This document shows, in pieces, positions 1 to 10,136 of a DNA stretch of 64,000 nt (the first letter of the stretch is position 1; every line of letters begins with the position of its first letter). A model generated the notes under the pieces. That model was given only the letters and a program-made list of their open reading frames with translations, was not told the DNA's origin and made no database searches. The stretch covers positions 1-64,000 of the forward strand of contig JAIUNU010000010.1 of NCBI GenBank assembly GCA_020161365.1. The letters are read 5' to 3'. A program made the position numbers and the translations under genes. Source of the DNA: Pseudomonadota bacterium. Its GTDB lineage: Bacteria > Pseudomonadota > Alphaproteobacteria > Caulobacterales > Caulobacteraceae.

Positions 1-77
<77 letters not shown>

Positions 78-96
78 GTGTTTCGTTTGTCGTCCA

Positions 97-127
97 CGCC
101 CCGTCGGTCGCTGCGGGGCGTTTTTTG
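97..127 (+). terminator. Intrinsic terminator after tRNA-fMet
   Basis: A CGCCCCG stem (97-103) and its complement CGGGGCG (114-120) enclose a 10-base loop and are followed at once by six T residues. It ends transcription of the tRNA gene. Confidence 0.85.
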
Positions 128-324
128 TTGCGCAGGAATGCAACCCTCAGTGGCTTTTCGGCGACACTCACCACCTGAAGCGCGAATTTTTCTGGCCTTC
201 AGTGCTGTTCGACCAATTTTCTCCGCTCAAAGCCCATAGCGCGGACCGAGGTTTTGCGTCATGACTTCCCTCGGAAGGACGCGGGCCGACTATCAGCCCG
301 TCGATTGAGGTGTTTGAGGATAAT
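128..324 (+). promoter_or_regulatory. Upstream/leader region of the cold-shock gene
   Basis: About 197 bases between the tRNA terminator and the Csp start contain no gene. A short inverted repeat GGGC...GCCC (about 285-302) lies close to the ribosome binding site. Long structured 5' leaders are common in cold-shock genes, so part of this may be transcribed and regulatory; no promoter could be assigned confidently. Confidence 0.35.
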
Positions 325-852
325 ATGGCGAACGGTGTCGTTAAGTGGTTCAACCCGGCCAAGGGCTTTGGCTTCATTCAGCCCGAGGACGGCGGCCAGG
401 ACGTGTTCGTCCACATCGCCGCGGTTGAGCGCTCGGGTCTGTCGGGCCTGAACGAGGGTGATCAAGTCGCGTACGAACTGGAAGAAGACCGCCGCTCGGG
501 CAAGACCTCGGCGGGGCAGCTGCGCGTGACGGGTCACGGCGCGGTTCCGGCCGGTGGCGGCGGCGCCCGCAGCCCGCGTCCCCCGCGCAGCTTCGACGGT
601 CCGCGCGGCGGCGGTGGCGGCTTCTCGGGCGGCACCGGCGAGAGCGGCACGGGCGTCGTGAAGTGGTTCAACACCACCAAGGGCTTCGGCTTCATCCAGC
701 CGGACAATGGCGGCGGCGATGTGTTCGTGCACATCTCGGCCGTGGAACGCGCCGGTCTGCGCGGCCTGAATGAAGGCCAGCAAGTCGGTTACGAGCTTGA
801 ACAGGACCGCCGCTCGGGCAAGACCTCGGCCGGCAACCTGCGCATCCTCTAA
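325..852 (+). CDS. Two-domain cold-shock protein (CspC/CspD type)
   Basis: A 175-residue nucleic-acid-binding protein with two cold-shock domains, at about residues 1-70 and 108-175, joined by a Gly/Pro-rich linker. Each domain carries the RNP1-like KGFGFIQ and RNP2-like VFVHI motifs (first copy at 13-19 and 27-31). Caulobacter is known to have two-domain Csps (CspC, CspD) in addition to single-domain ones; which one this is cannot be decided here. An in-frame GTG lies at 310, but ATG 325 is preferred because TTGAGGAT just upstream gives a ribosome binding site and the cold-shock fold begins immediately after it. The gene stands alone, with a leader of about 200 bases and two hairpins behind it. 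Confidence 0.93.
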   Translation: MANGVVKWFNPAKGFGFIQPEDGGQDVFVHIAAVERSGLSGLNEGDQVAYELEEDRRSGKTSAGQLRVTGHGAVPAGGGGARSPRPPRSFDGPRGGGGGFSGGTGESGTGVVKWFNTTKGFGFIQPDNGGGDVFVHISAVERAGLRGLNEGQQVGYELEQDRRSGKTSAGNLRIL

Positions 853-860
853 GCGCCAAA

Positions 861-890
861 GAAAAGGCCGCCCAGACGGACGGCCTTTTC
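861..890 (+). terminator. Terminator after the cold-shock gene
   Basis: GAAAAGGCCG (861-870) is complementary to CGGCCTTTTC (881-890). The run of four T at the end of the stem makes it usable on the plus strand and, through the matching A run, on the minus strand. Confidence 0.7.
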
Positions 891-901
891 GAGAGACTTT
901 C

Positions 902-944
902 GAGGGCCCCGGCCGACGTTGACGCGTCGGACGGGGCTCTTTTC
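902..944 (+). terminator. Second hairpin between csp and maeB
   Basis: AGGGCCCCG near 903-911 pairs imperfectly with CGGGGCTCT at 932-940, followed by TTTT. It may be a backup terminator for the cold-shock gene and a barrier between the convergent csp and maeB genes. Confidence 0.5.
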
Positions 945-958
945 GTTTCGCGAGGCGG

Positions 959-3235
959 CTAGCCTGCAGCCCGCTCCGACACGGCCTGGTTCACGGCCAG
1001 GGCGGTGAGATTGACGATGCCGCGCGCGGTGACGCTCGGGATCAGCACGTGCAAGGGCTTGGCCATCCCGAGCAGGAGAGGGCCGACCAGCAACGACTCC
1101 GTCGCCGCGCTCAGCAGCGTGAGGCCAATATTCGCCGCGTCCAGGGTCGGCATCACCAGAAGGTTCGCCGAGCCCTTTAGCGGGCTGTCGGCCACCATGC
1201 GGTCGCGCAGCTGCTGGCTGAGGGCGGCGTCGGCGTGCATTTCGCCGTCCACCTCGAGATCCGGCGCCTGGACGCGTAGCAGCGCCAGGGCGTCACGCAT
1301 CTTGCGCGCCGTCGGCGAGTTGCTGGCTCCGAACGAGGAGTGCGACAGCAGCGCCGCCTTGGGCGTCAGGCCGAAGCGCCGAACGGCCTCGGCCGCAAGC
1401 TGGGTGCACTCGGCGATCTGCTCGGCGGTCGGGTCAACATTGACGTGGGTGTCGCAGAAGAACAGCGTGCCCTTGTCCAGGATCAGCGACGACATCGCAT
1501 AGACGCGGCTGACATTGTCGCGCTTGGGGATGATCGGCAGGGCGTATTTCATGTGCTGCCACCAGTCGCCGCTGCCGCCGACCAGGGCGGCTTCGACATG
1601 GCCGGACGCCAGCAGCATGGAGGCCGCCACCGTGCGGCGGCCGGTGACCCGCCGCTCGGCCGCGATCGGCGGCACGCCGCGCCGGCCGACCAGGCGCTGG
1701 TAGTCGGCGATCAGCGGCGCGAACAGATCCTTGTCGGCCTGCGGATCGACAATCTCGACCTTGCCCGCCAGACGCAGGCCCAGTTCCTCGATTTTGCCGA
1801 GGATCACGTCGCGACGGCCCACGAGCACCGGATAGGCGAGCCCTTCGTCGACGACCGTCTGTACGGCGCGCAGCACGCGTTCGTCCTCGGCCTCGGCGTA
1901 GGCCACCTTGACCGGCTGCTTGCGGGCGCGCTCGAAGACAGGCCGCATCAGCTGGCCGGAGCGATAGACGAACAGCTCCAGTTCTGCCTGGTAGGCGTCG
2001 AAGTCGGCGATCGGGCGCGTGGCCACGCCGCTATCCATCGCCGCCTTGGCCACCGCCGGGGCGATCTGCAGGATCAGGCGCGGATCGAACGGCTTGGGAA
2101 TGATGTACTGCGAGCCGAACACCGGCGCGGCGCCGCCATAGGCGCTGGCGACCACCTCGGAGGCCTCGGCGCGAGCCAGCTCGGCGATCGCCTCGACGGC
2201 GGCGACCTTCATGGCCTCGTTGATTTCCGAGGCGCCAACGTCCAGCGCGCCCCGGAAGATGAACGGGAAGCACAGGACGTTGTTGACCTGGTTGGCGTAG
2301 TCGCTGCGGCCTGTGGCCATGATGGCGTCGGGACGAGTCTCATAGACCAGTTCCGGCAGGATCTCCGGCTCGGGATTGGCCATGGCCAGGATCAGCGGAT
2401 TGGGCGCCAGCAGCGGCAGCCATTCGGGCTTGAAGACGCGCGGGGCCGAGAGGCCCAGGAAGATGTCGGCGCCGGGCAGAACCTCGGGCAGGGTGCGCGC
2501 GTCGGTCTGGCGCGCGTAGCGAGCCATGTTGTCGGGCATGTCCGGTTCGCGGCCGGCGTGGACCACGCCCTTGATGTCGGTCAGGGTGACGTTGTCGACC
2601 GGCAGGCCCATCGAGACCAGGAGGTCGACGCAGGCGAGGGCGGCCGCGCCGGCGCCGGAAGTCACCAGCTTAACGTCCTTGAGCTGCTTGCCCTGGACCA
2701 GCAGCGCGTTGCGGACGGCCGCGGCGCAGACGATGGCGGTGCCGTGCTGGTCGTCGTGGAAGACCGGAATGTTCATCCGCTCGCGCAGCTTGCGCTCGAT
2801 GACAAAGCACTCGGGAGCCTTGATGTCTTCAAGGTTCACCCCACCGAAGGTGGGCTCCAGCGCCGCCACCACCTCGATGAAGCGGTCCGGATCCTTGGCG
2901 TCGACCTCGATGTCGAAGACGTCGATGCCGGCGAACTTCTTGAAGAGAACGGCCTTGCCTTCCATGACCGGCTTGGACGCCAGCGGGCCGATGTCGCCCA
3001 GACCGAGCACCGCTGTGCCGTTCGAGATCACGGCAACGAGGTTGCCGCGCGCGGTGTAGTCGCGGGCAAGGTCGGGGTTGTCGGCGATGGCCAGGCACGG
3101 CGCGGCGACGCCGGGCGAATAGGCGAGGGCGAGGTCGCGCTGGGTGGCCATCCGCTTGGTCGCCTCGATCGCCAGTTTCCCGGGGCGCGGCAGCCGGTGA
3201 TAATCCAGGGCGGCTTTGCGGAAATCCTCGTCCAT
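959..3235 (-). CDS. maeB: NADP-dependent malic enzyme with C-terminal phosphotransacetylase-like domain
   Basis: 758 residues, the length of the large MaeB class, which fuses a malic enzyme domain (about 1-430) to a phosphate acetyl/butyryltransferase-like domain (about 440-758). The reaction is oxidative decarboxylation of malate to pyruvate with reduction of NADP, linking the TCA cycle to gluconeogenesis and NADPH supply. Visible signatures are [23 protein letters not shown] and the Rossmann segment [15 protein letters not shown]. In this family the C-terminal domain is usually regulatory, for example for acetyl-CoA inhibition, rather than an active Pta. The gene is monocistronic and divergent from the xdh operon. 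A near-perfect operator-like palindrome lies 128 bases upstream of its start. Confidence 0.95.
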   Translation of the reverse strand: MDEDFRKAALDYHRLPRPGKLAIEATKRMATQRDLALAYSPGVAAPCLAIADNPDLARDYTARGNLVAVISNGTAVLGLGDIGPLASKPVMEGKAVLFKKFAGIDVFDIEVDAKDPDRFIEVVAALEPTFGGVNLEDIKAPECFVIERKLRERMNIPVFHDDQHGTAIVCAAAVRNALLVQGKQLKDVKLVTSGAGAAALACVDLLVSMGLPVDNVTLTDIKGVVHAGREPDMPDNMARYARQTDARTLPEVLPGADIFLGLSAPRVFKPEWLPLLAPNPLILAMANPEPEILPELVYETRPDAIMATGRSDYANQVNNVLCFPFIFRGALDVGASEINEAMKVAAVEAIAELARAEASEVVASAYGGAAPVFGSQYIIPKPFDPRLILQIAPAVAKAAMDSGVATRPIADFDAYQAELELFVYRSGQLMRPVFERARKQPVKVAYAEAEDERVLRAVQTVVDEGLAYPVLVGRRDVILGKIEELGLRLAGKVEIVDPQADKDLFAPLIADYQRLVGRRGVPPIAAERRVTGRRTVAASMLLASGHVEAALVGGSGDWWQHMKYALPIIPKRDNVSRVYAMSSLILDKGTLFFCDTHVNVDPTAEQIAECTQLAAEAVRRFGLTPKAALLSHSSFGASNSPTARKMRDALALLRVQAPDLEVDGEMHADAALSQQLRDRMVADSPLKGSANLLVMPTLDAANIGLTLLSAATESLLVGPLLLGMAKPLHVLIPSVTARGIVNLTALAVNQAVSERAAG

Positions 3236-3362
3236 CGATCGGTCCTCTGGGCGGCCTGCGCGGCGCGGTTAGCCTGCCTCGTCTGAGCGCGAAGCGTGAA
3301 GAGCTTTGCTAGCGATGTTGGCGCGGCAATTCCAACCCTTCGCCGCCCGATCCTCGTTTTTT

Positions 3363-3380
3363 ATTGGTAGCGGTACCAAT
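3363..3380. promoter_or_regulatory. Palindromic operator-like site between maeB and uraH
   Basis: ATTGGTA (3363-3369), a GCGG spacer, then TACCAAT (3374-3380) form a perfect 7-bp inverted repeat with a four-base GC centre. This resembles operators of LacI-family repressors, and the site lies 128 bases from the maeB start. The cognate regulator is not in this window. Confidence 0.5.
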
Positions 3381-3412
3381 TGTGAGGTGGAGCTTCGGGC
3401 GTTTTTGGGTCT

Positions 3413-3439
3413 CATAAGTAATAAATCTATTATATAATG
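3413..3439 (+). promoter_or_regulatory. Candidate purine-regulon site A
   Basis: AT-rich element starting with CATAAGTAATAA (3413-3424) and continuing as an imperfect dyad to 3439, about 132 bases before uraH. The same 12-base core occurs before the hpx operon (13146) and the allantoate operon (24185). The rest of the 336-base gap 3236-3571 holds only this element and the palindrome at 3363-3380; no small gene was found in it. Confidence 0.45.
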
Positions 3440-3571
3440 CCTGTGCTTCGGGCGCCCGTCGCCGGCTCCCTTAGCGCTCTTCCTTCCAGAGCGGCCTTGT
3501 CGGGCGCGGCGCTGGACAGGGCGTCCGGAGCGACCCAGCATCGCTTGAGCGAGCATTTAAAGGGACAGCGC

Positions 3572-3919
3572 ATGAGCGGGTTGACGACCCATATTCTCGA
3601 CCAGGCGTCCGGCAGACCGGCCGCCGACGTTGTCGTGAGGGTGTCGCGGCGCGAGGGCGACGCTGTTCGAATGTTGGCGGAATTCCGCACCGACGCCGAC
3701 GGTCGTGCGCGACTTGTCGCCGGGGAGGCGCTTGAGATCGGCGGCTACCGCCTGGAGTTCGCGATCGGCGACTATTTCAACGCTTCGGGCGTCGCGATCA
3801 CCGATCCGCCGTTCCTTGACGTGGTGGTGATCGACTTCGCCGTGTCCAGCCTCGAACAGCACTGGCACGTGCCGCTGCTGGCTTCGCCCTATGGCTACTC
3901 GACCTATCGGGGGAGCTGA
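3572..3919 (+). CDS. uraH: 5-hydroxyisourate hydrolase (transthyretin-like)
   Basis: A 115-residue protein of the transthyretin-related HIU hydrolase family. It converts 5-hydroxyisourate, the urate oxidation product, to OHCU, the substrate of UraD encoded at 19894-20403. The N-terminal TTHILD segment and the C-terminal YRGS tetrapeptide (112-115) are the family hallmarks, and length matches the usual 110-120. An open frame extends upstream to 3437, but ATG 3572 is chosen because it is preceded by AGGGACAG and because homologues start just before TTHILD. It is the first gene of the uraH-xdhABC-guaD operon, and its stop overlaps the xdhA start in TGATG. Confidence 0.95.
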   Translation: MSGLTTHILDQASGRPAADVVVRVSRREGDAVRMLAEFRTDADGRARLVAGEALEIGGYRLEFAIGDYFNASGVAITDPPFLDVVVIDFAVSSLEQHWHVPLLASPYGYSTYRGS

Positions 3920-5355
3920 TGGGCGCGGTGATCCGGTTCTTGCTCGACGGCGAGGTTCAGGAGGTGCGGGGCGCCAATCCGACGACCACCCTGCTGGAGC
4001 ACCTGCGCGGCCCGCTTGGCCGAACAGGGAGCAAGGAGGGCTGCGCCGAGGGTGACTGCGGCTCGTGCACGGTGCTGGTCGGCGAGGCTGGCGGCGAGGG
4101 GGTGACGTGGCGCGCGGTGAACAGCTGCATCCAGTTCCTGCCCATGCTGCACGGCAAGGCGCTGATGACGGTAGAAAGCCTGGCTCAGGACAAGACCCCG
4201 CATCCCGTTCAGCAGGCCATGATCGATAAGCACGGCTCGCAATGCGGCTTTTGCACGCCGGGCATCGTGATGTCGCTCTATGGGCGCGCCGTTGGCGCGA
4301 AAGGCGCGGACGCGCCCGTCGCCGAGGTGCTGGCCGGCAATCTGTGTCGCTGCACCGGCTATGGTCCTATCATCGAGGTCGCTCAGGGCGTTCAGGCGGA
4401 GGCCCCGCCCAAGGTCGATCTGGCCGCAGTCTCTGATGACATGCCGCTGAGCATCTCCTTCGAAGACGAGATCCACGGCGTTACGCAAACCTGGCTGACC
4501 CCGCGAACGACCGATGAATTGGCGCAGGCCCTTTTGGCTCAGCCCGACTCTACGATCGTCGCAGGGGCGACCGATGTGGGCCTGTGGGTCACCAAGCAGC
4601 GACGGGCTATGCCGGCTCTGATCAGCATCTCCGAGATCGCCGAGCTCAAAACGCTTGAAGAGACGAGCGCCGGCCTTCGTGTCGGGGCGGGGGTTCGCTA
4701 TGTCGACGCTATTGGCGCAGTCGGGAAGCTCTATCCCGACCTGGCCGTGATGATGCGCCGTCTCGGTTCGACCCAGGTGCGCAACAGCGGCACGATCGGC
4801 GGCAATATCGCCAACGGCTCGCCCATCGGCGACATGCCGCCGGCACTGATCGCGGCGGGCGCGACCCTGATCCTGCGGCGGGGCGATGAACGACGTGAAC
4901 TGGCGCTGGAAGACTTCTTCCTCGCCTACGGCCAGCAGGATCGACGCCCGGGCGAGTTCGTCGAGGCGGTGTTCGCGCCGCGTCTGGAGGCGGGGCGCCT
5001 GTTTAAGGTCTTCAAGCTGTCCAAGCGCTTCGATCAGGACATTTCGGCGGTGTGCGGCGCGTTCTCGCTGGCCGTCGACGGCGGCGTGGTGACCGACGCC
5101 CGTATCGCGTTCGGCGGCATGGCGGGCACGCCCAAACGGGCCAAGGCTTGCGAGGCGGCCTTGATTGGCCGGCCGTGGACCGAGGCGACGATTGAGGCGG
5201 CCATGACCGCGCTCGATACCGACTATGCGCCGATGAGCGATATGCGCGCCTCTGCGGCCTATCGCGCCCTGGCGGCGCGGAACATGTTGCGCAAGGTGTT
5301 CCTGGAGACCCAGGGCGTCGAGGCCCGCGTTACGCCGGAGAGCGCCCATGGCTGA
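3919..5355 (+). CDS. xdhA: Xanthine dehydrogenase small subunit (2Fe-2S/FAD)
   Basis: 478 residues. Plant-type 2Fe-2S ligands are visible at C42, C47, C50 and C70, and the second-cluster ligands at C109, C112, C143 and C145 (QCGFCTPG and [10 protein letters not shown]). These are followed by an FAD-binding domain (about 165-340, with [11 protein letters not shown] and a [15 protein letters not shown] segment) and a CO-dehydrogenase flavoprotein C-terminal domain. The subunit passes electrons from the molybdenum centre of XdhB to NAD during oxidation of hypoxanthine and xanthine to urate. Its end overlaps the xdhB start by 8 bases, so the two subunits are translationally linked. Confidence 0.97.
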   Translation: MGAVIRFLLDGEVQEVRGANPTTTLLEHLRGPLGRTGSKEGCAEGDCGSCTVLVGEAGGEGVTWRAVNSCIQFLPMLHGKALMTVESLAQDKTPHPVQQAMIDKHGSQCGFCTPGIVMSLYGRAVGAKGADAPVAEVLAGNLCRCTGYGPIIEVAQGVQAEAPPKVDLAAVSDDMPLSISFEDEIHGVTQTWLTPRTTDELAQALLAQPDSTIVAGATDVGLWVTKQRRAMPALISISEIAELKTLEETSAGLRVGAGVRYVDAIGAVGKLYPDLAVMMRRLGSTQVRNSGTIGGNIANGSPIGDMPPALIAAGATLILRRGDERRELALEDFFLAYGQQDRRPGEFVEAVFAPRLEAGRLFKVFKLSKRFDQDISAVCGAFSLAVDGGVVTDARIAFGGMAGTPKRAKACEAALIGRPWTEATIEAAMTALDTDYAPMSDMRASAAYRALAARNMLRKVFLETQGVEARVTPESAHG

Positions 5356-7684
5356 CTCCGGAACCGCCGCGCCGATGACCAAGCCGCCGCGGGGCGTCCA
5401 TGCCCCCTTGCCGCATGACAGCGCCGCTCGCCACGTGGCCGGCTCCGCCGTCTATATCGACGACATGCCCGAGCCTGCGGGCCTGCTGCACGTGGCCTTC
5501 GGCCTCAGCACCAAGGCGCACGCGAAGATCACGCGGATGGACCTGTCAGCCGTCCGCGCCGCGCCGGGCGTGGTGCTGGTGATCAGCGCCGACGACGTTC
5601 CGGGCGAGAACGACGTCAGCCCGGTCATCCATGACGACCGACTGTTCGCGGACGGCGAGGTCTATTGCGTGGGCCAGAGCCTGTTCGCGGTCGCGGCGAC
5701 CTCGCTGGCCGCCGCGCGCGCTGCGGCCGCCAAGGCCGTGGTGGAATACGAAGACCTGCCCGCCGCCGTCGACATCGCCGCCGCCCGGGAGATGGACCTC
5801 AAGATCGAGGCCAGCCAGCGCATGGCGCGCGGCGACGCTAAAGGCGCGCTCGCCGCTGCGCCGCGCCGCGTGCAAAGCCAGTTCGCGATCGGCGGTCAGG
5901 ATCACTTCTATCTTGAAGGCCAGATCGCCCTGGCGACCCCGCGCGAGGACGGCGACGTCCACGTCTGGTCGTCAACCCAGCATCCCACCGAGGTGCAGCA
6001 CCTGATCGCCCGCGTGCTGGGCAAGCCCGACCACTGCGTCACCGTCGAGGTGCGTCGCATGGGCGGGGGCTTCGGCGGCAAGGAGACCCAAGCCTCGCTG
6101 TTCGCCGCGGCGGCGGCCCTGGTGGCGGTCAAGACCGGGCGGCCGGCCAAGTGCCGCCCCGACCGCGACGAGGACATGGTCATGACCGGCAAGCGGCATG
6201 ACTTCGAGGCGGTCTACGACGTCGGCTTCGATGACGAGGGCCGGCTGACCGGTCTGTCGCTGGAGCTGTCGTCGCGCTGCGGGGCCACGACGGATCTGTC
6301 GCCGGCGATCAACGACCGGGCGATGTTCCACGCCGACAACGCCTATTACCTGCCGGCCGTCCAGATCGTTTCGCACCGCTATCGGACACATACGGTGTCG
6401 AACACCGCGTTCCGAGGGTTCGGAGGTCCGCAGGGCATGATCGCGATCGAGCGCGTGATGGACGCCGTCGCCGCCGCCACGGGGCTGGACCCGCTGGAGG
6501 TGCGTCGGCGCAACCTCTATGGCGGCGAGGGCCGAAACCTCACGCCCTACCACCAGGTGGTCGAGGACAATGTCGCGCCGCAACTGATCGAGGAATTGGC
6601 GGCTTCGTGCGACTACGCCGCCCGTCGCCGCGAGATTGACGCGTTCAACCAAGCCAGCCCGGTGCTGAAGAAGGGCATCGCGCTTACGCCGGTGAAGTTC
6701 GGGATCTCTTTCACAACGACGCACCTGAACCAGGCCGGCGCCCTGATCCACCTCTATGCCGACGGCTCGATCATGCTGAACCACGGCGGGACCGAGATGG
6801 GGCAGGGGCTGAACACCAAGGTCGCGCAGATCGTCGCCCAGGCGTTCCAGGTCGACGTCTCACGGGTGAAGATCACCTCGACCGTCACAGACAAGGTGCC
6901 CAACACCTCCGCCACCGCCGCCTCGTCGGGCGCGGACCTCAATGGCATGGCGGCCCTCAATGCGGCCGAGACGATCAAGGCGCGGCTGGTGGATTTCGCG
7001 GCCGCCAAGTGGGGCGTGGCTCCGATGGAGGTGGCCTTCACGCCCGATGGCGTGCGGGTGGGCGGCCAGCTCCTGGGGTTCGAGGCCTTCGTCCGTCAGG
7101 CCTATCTGGCCCGGATCTCGCTGTCGGCCACCGGCTTCTACGCGACGCCCAAGATCCACTATGACCGCGCCACCCATACGGGCCGGCCGTTCTACTACTT
7201 CGCCTATGGCGCGGCGTGCAGCGAGGTGCTGATCGACACCCTGACCGGCGAGATGAAGGTCACACGCGCCGACATCCTGCACGACGTGGGCAAATCGCTG
7301 AACCCGGCGCTAGACCTGGGCCAGATCGAGGGCGGCTTCATCCAGGGCATGGGCTGGCTGACCACTGAAGAGCTGGTATTCGACGCTCAGGGCCGCCTGC
7401 GGACTCACGCGCCCTCGACCTACAAGATCCCGACCTGCGGCGACCGCCCGGCGCACCTGGACGTGCGGCTCTGGAAGGCCGGACGCAATGTCGAGGCCAC
7501 GGTCCACCGTTCCAAGGCCGTGGGCGAGCCGCCGCTGATGCTGGCGATCTCGGTGCATTCGGCGATCACCCAGGCGGTGTCGAGCGTCGGGGACGGTCGG
7601 GTGTTTCCGCATCTCGACGCGCCGGCGACGCCCGAGGCGATCCTGATGGCGTGCGAGGATGTGCGGAGGCGGGCTCATGAATGA
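5348..7684 (+). CDS. xdhB: Xanthine dehydrogenase large subunit (molybdopterin-binding)
   Basis: 778 residues with the N-terminal a/b hammerhead domain and the two molybdopterin-binding domains of the xanthine oxidase family. GGFGGKET, a RGFGGPQG segment and the C-terminal VGEPPL motif are visible; E727 in VGEPPL corresponds to the catalytic glutamate of the family. It forms the XdhAB heterotetramer that oxidises hypoxanthine and xanthine in the cytoplasm. The start overlaps xdhA, and the stop is followed by a palindromic repeat leading to xdhC. Confidence 0.97.
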   Translation: MADSGTAAPMTKPPRGVHAPLPHDSAARHVAGSAVYIDDMPEPAGLLHVAFGLSTKAHAKITRMDLSAVRAAPGVVLVISADDVPGENDVSPVIHDDRLFADGEVYCVGQSLFAVAATSLAAARAAAAKAVVEYEDLPAAVDIAAAREMDLKIEASQRMARGDAKGALAAAPRRVQSQFAIGGQDHFYLEGQIALATPREDGDVHVWSSTQHPTEVQHLIARVLGKPDHCVTVEVRRMGGGFGGKETQASLFAAAAALVAVKTGRPAKCRPDRDEDMVMTGKRHDFEAVYDVGFDDEGRLTGLSLELSSRCGATTDLSPAINDRAMFHADNAYYLPAVQIVSHRYRTHTVSNTAFRGFGGPQGMIAIERVMDAVAAATGLDPLEVRRRNLYGGEGRNLTPYHQVVEDNVAPQLIEELAASCDYAARRREIDAFNQASPVLKKGIALTPVKFGISFTTTHLNQAGALIHLYADGSIMLNHGGTEMGQGLNTKVAQIVAQAFQVDVSRVKITSTVTDKVPNTSATAASSGADLNGMAALNAAETIKARLVDFAAAKWGVAPMEVAFTPDGVRVGGQLLGFEAFVRQAYLARISLSATGFYATPKIHYDRATHTGRPFYYFAYGAACSEVLIDTLTGEMKVTRADILHDVGKSLNPALDLGQIEGGFIQGMGWLTTEELVFDAQGRLRTHAPSTYKIPTCGDRPAHLDVRLWKAGRNVEATVHRSKAVGEPPLMLAISVHSAITQAVSSVGDGRVFPHLDAPATPEAILMACEDVRRRAHE

Positions 7685-7800
7685 ATCCCTCTTCCATAGG
7701 GAGAGGGAGGGGCCCGCCGCGAAGCGGTGGGAGGGTGAGGGGTTACGCCCTCATCCGCTGAAACCCCTCACCCCGACCCCTCTCCTTAAAGGAGAGGGAT
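7685..7800. repeat. GC-rich palindromic intergenic repeat (type 1)
   Basis: Two nested arms fill the xdhB-xdhC gap: CCCTCTTCCATAGGGAGAGG at the left and CCCCTCTCCTTAAAGGAGAG at the right, around a shared core GGGCCCGCCGCGAAGCGG. The same core with the same arrangement recurs at 54851-54990. The right arm ends 1 base before the xdhC ATG and its GGAG serves as the apparent ribosome binding site. Confidence 0.8.
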
Positions 7801-7801
7801 C

Positions 7802-8815
7802 ATGAGCAACTGGGCCCGCGCCGCTCTGGCGCGTCTCGACGCCCATGACGAGGCCGCCCTGGTGACCGTCCTCGCCACCGAGGGTTCGGCTCCGCGTGAG
7901 GCGGGGACCAAGATGGTCGTCTGGCGCAGCGGTCAGGCCGGCACCATCGGCGGCGGCAATCTGGAATACCGCGTCGCCGACCAGGCGCGGCGCATGCTGG
8001 ACGGCGGCCAGGCCCATTTCGCGATCCAGGACTATCCGCTCGGACCGCTGCTGGCCCAGTGCTGTGGCGGCCGTGTTCGCTTGTTCCTCGAGCGCCTGAA
8101 CGACAACAGCCGCGACTGGCTGACCGACGCGGCCAAGCGCATGGACGCGGCCCAGCCGTTTGAAGTGCGCACGCGGTTCGAGCCGGGTCTCTTGACCAAG
8201 ACCGTCGCGCCGATCCTGTCCGCCGAGGCCGACGGCCCGCCGGTGACCCTGGCCGGCGCGCCCGCCACCGCGCGCGGGGTTAGGCCGGAGCTGGGCGATG
8301 TCTTGGTCGAACGCGCCGACGCGCCGCGGCCGCCGTTGTTGCTGTTCGGCGCGGGGCATGTGGGACAGGCGATCGCCAAGGCGTTCGAGCCGCTGCCGTT
8401 TCGCCTTTCCTGGTACGATAGCCGTCCCGAGACCGCCGACATTCCGGGCGTCACCGTGCTGGAGCCCGCCGAACTGGCCGCCAAGGCGATGGGCGCGGGG
8501 GCGGACGCCTACGGCTTGGTCCTGACCCATGACCACGCGCTGGACTACGCCCTGGTCTCGGCCGGTCTGGCCGGCGGGGGCTTTGGCTATTTCGGCGTGA
8601 TCGGTTCGAAGACCAAGCGTGCACGGTTCATGAAACGGTTGCGCGATGATGGTTTCTCGGAAGCCGTGCTGACCCGCCTGACCTGTCCGATCGGCCTGCC
8701 GCACCTGAAGAGCAAGGCGCCCGAGGTGATCGCCGTGTCGGTGGCCGCCGACCTCCTGATGCGCCAGGAAGCGGCGCGCATTCGCAATGACGAGACCGCC
8801 AGTGCAAGCGTTTAG
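7802..8815 (+). CDS. xdhC: Xanthine dehydrogenase accessory protein XdhC
   Basis: 337 residues of the XdhC/CoxI family, which binds molybdenum cofactor, helps its sulfuration and inserts it into xanthine dehydrogenase. The N-terminal XdhC domain has VTVLATEGSAPREAGTKM and GTIGGGNLEYR. The C-terminal Rossmann domain has LLFGAGHVGQAIAKAF. ATG 7802 is preceded by AAGGAG at 7789-7794, which lies inside the palindromic repeat. The 3' end overlaps guaD by 29 bases, indicating cotranscription. Confidence 0.95.
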   Translation: MSNWARAALARLDAHDEAALVTVLATEGSAPREAGTKMVVWRSGQAGTIGGGNLEYRVADQARRMLDGGQAHFAIQDYPLGPLLAQCCGGRVRLFLERLNDNSRDWLTDAAKRMDAAQPFEVRTRFEPGLLTKTVAPILSAEADGPPVTLAGAPATARGVRPELGDVLVERADAPRPPLLLFGAGHVGQAIAKAFEPLPFRLSWYDSRPETADIPGVTVLEPAELAAKAMGAGADAYGLVLTHDHALDYALVSAGLAGGGFGYFGVIGSKTKRARFMKRLRDDGFSEAVLTRLTCPIGLPHLKSKAPEVIAVSVAADLLMRQEAARIRNDETASASV

Positions 8816-10091
8816 GGCCTCGATCCTCCATCTGCTGGACGATCCTTCCAAGAAAGCCGAAGGCGCGGTCGCGTTTCACGAGGACGGCCTGCTGCTAGTC
8901 GAGGACGGCCGCGTGATCGGCTGCGGCGCCTATTCGGAGCTCGCCCCCTGGCTGGGCGGCGCCGAGCCCGAGGACCTGACCGGCCATCTGATCACGCCGG
9001 GCTTTGTCGACACCCACATCCACTTCCCGCAGGTCGACGTCATCGCCGCCCACGGCAAGCAGCTTCTGGACTGGCTGGAGCAGCACACCTTCCCGGCTGA
9101 AGCGGCCTTCGCCGACCCCAAGCACGCCGCCGACACCGCCGCCTTCTTCCTGGACGAGCTGCTGCGCAACGGCACCACGACGGCCCTGGTGTTCGGCTCG
9201 GTGCACAAGGTGTCGGTCGACGCCCTGTTCGCCGAGGCCTACGCGCGCAATATGCGGCTGATCGTGGGAAAGTCGCTGATGGACCGCAACGCGCCCGACG
9301 GCCTGACCGACACCGTCGAGAGCAGCCGCGCGGACATGCAGGCCCTGATCGCCGACTGGCACGGCAAGGGCCGCCTTGGCTACGCGGTCACGCCGCGCTT
9401 CGCCATCAGCTGCAGTGACGCCCAGCTGGCCATGGCCGGCGAGATCCTGGCCGAGCATCCGGACGTCTGGATGCAGACCCACCTCTCGGAGAACCTGCAC
9501 GAGATCAAGGAGACGGCGCGGCTGTTTCCTGACGCGAAGGACTATCTGGACGTCTATGACCGCTTCGGTCTGCTCCGCCAGCGCTCGGTCTTCGCCCACT
9601 GCGTCCACCTGAAGGGCGACGCTTTCCGGCGCCTGGCGGCAAAGGGCGGGGCGGTGGCCTTTTGTCCGACCTCGAACCTGTTCCTGGGCTCTGGCCTGTT
9701 TCCGCTGGAGGAAGCCTGTTCACACGGCGTGAAGGTCGGCATGGGCACCGATGTCGGCGCCGGCACCACCTTCTCGATCCTGCATACGCTGGGCGAGGCC
9801 TACAAGGTCGGTCAGCTGCGTGGCGACGCGCTGGACCCGTTCCAGGCCTTGTACCTAGCCACCCTGGGTGGCGCGCGGGCGCTGGATCTGGACGACAAGA
9901 TCGGCAACCTGGCGCCGGGCAAGGAGGCTGACTTCGTCGTGCTGGATCTGGTCGCGACGCCGCTGATGGCGCGCCGGCTGGCGGGAGCGAAGAGCCTGGC
10001 CGACAAGCTCTTTGCGCTGACGGTGCTGGGCGACGACCGCGTGGTGACGCGGACCTATGTGGCCGGGGTGGAGCGGCATAGGCGGGGGTAG
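8787..10091 (+). CDS. guaD: Guanine deaminase
   Basis: 434 residues of the amidohydrolase superfamily. It deaminates guanine to xanthine, feeding the xanthine dehydrogenase encoded just upstream. Zn ligands appear in DTHIHFPQ, the TPRFAISCSD strand, THLSE and GMGTDVGAG, all in the order expected for GuaD. Length fits the family (about 430-450). The start lies inside xdhC in another frame; no later start with a better ribosome site was seen, so ATG 8787 is kept. It is the last gene of the uraH-xdhABC-guaD operon. Confidence 0.93.
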   Translation: MTRPPVQAFRASILHLLDDPSKKAEGAVAFHEDGLLLVEDGRVIGCGAYSELAPWLGGAEPEDLTGHLITPGFVDTHIHFPQVDVIAAHGKQLLDWLEQHTFPAEAAFADPKHAADTAAFFLDELLRNGTTTALVFGSVHKVSVDALFAEAYARNMRLIVGKSLMDRNAPDGLTDTVESSRADMQALIADWHGKGRLGYAVTPRFAISCSDAQLAMAGEILAEHPDVWMQTHLSENLHEIKETARLFPDAKDYLDVYDRFGLLRQRSVFAHCVHLKGDAFRRLAAKGGAVAFCPTSNLFLGSGLFPLEEACSHGVKVGMGTDVGAGTTFSILHTLGEAYKVGQLRGDALDPFQALYLATLGGARALDLDDKIGNLAPGKEADFVVLDLVATPLMARRLAGAKSLADKLFALTVLGDDRVVTRTYVAGVERHRRG

Positions 10092-10096
10092 CGCAA

Positions 10097-10132
10097 TCCT
10101 CCCCCTAGCCTCCCCCTAGCGGGGGAGGCCTT
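10097..10132. repeat. Short GC-rich palindrome between convergent genes
   Basis: CTCCCCCTAGCCTCCCCCTAGCGGGGGAGGCC with CCTCCCCC/GGGGGAGG arms and a few T after it, lying between convergent guaD and the nucleoside hydrolase gene. It may act as a bidirectional terminator and resembles the arms of the larger intergenic repeats in this window. Confidence 0.55.
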
Positions 10133-10136
10133 TCAG

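Noticed and set aside
1340..3286. Long plus-strand frame opposite maeB
   Set aside because: Antisense shadow; the minus strand encodes an unmistakable malic enzyme.
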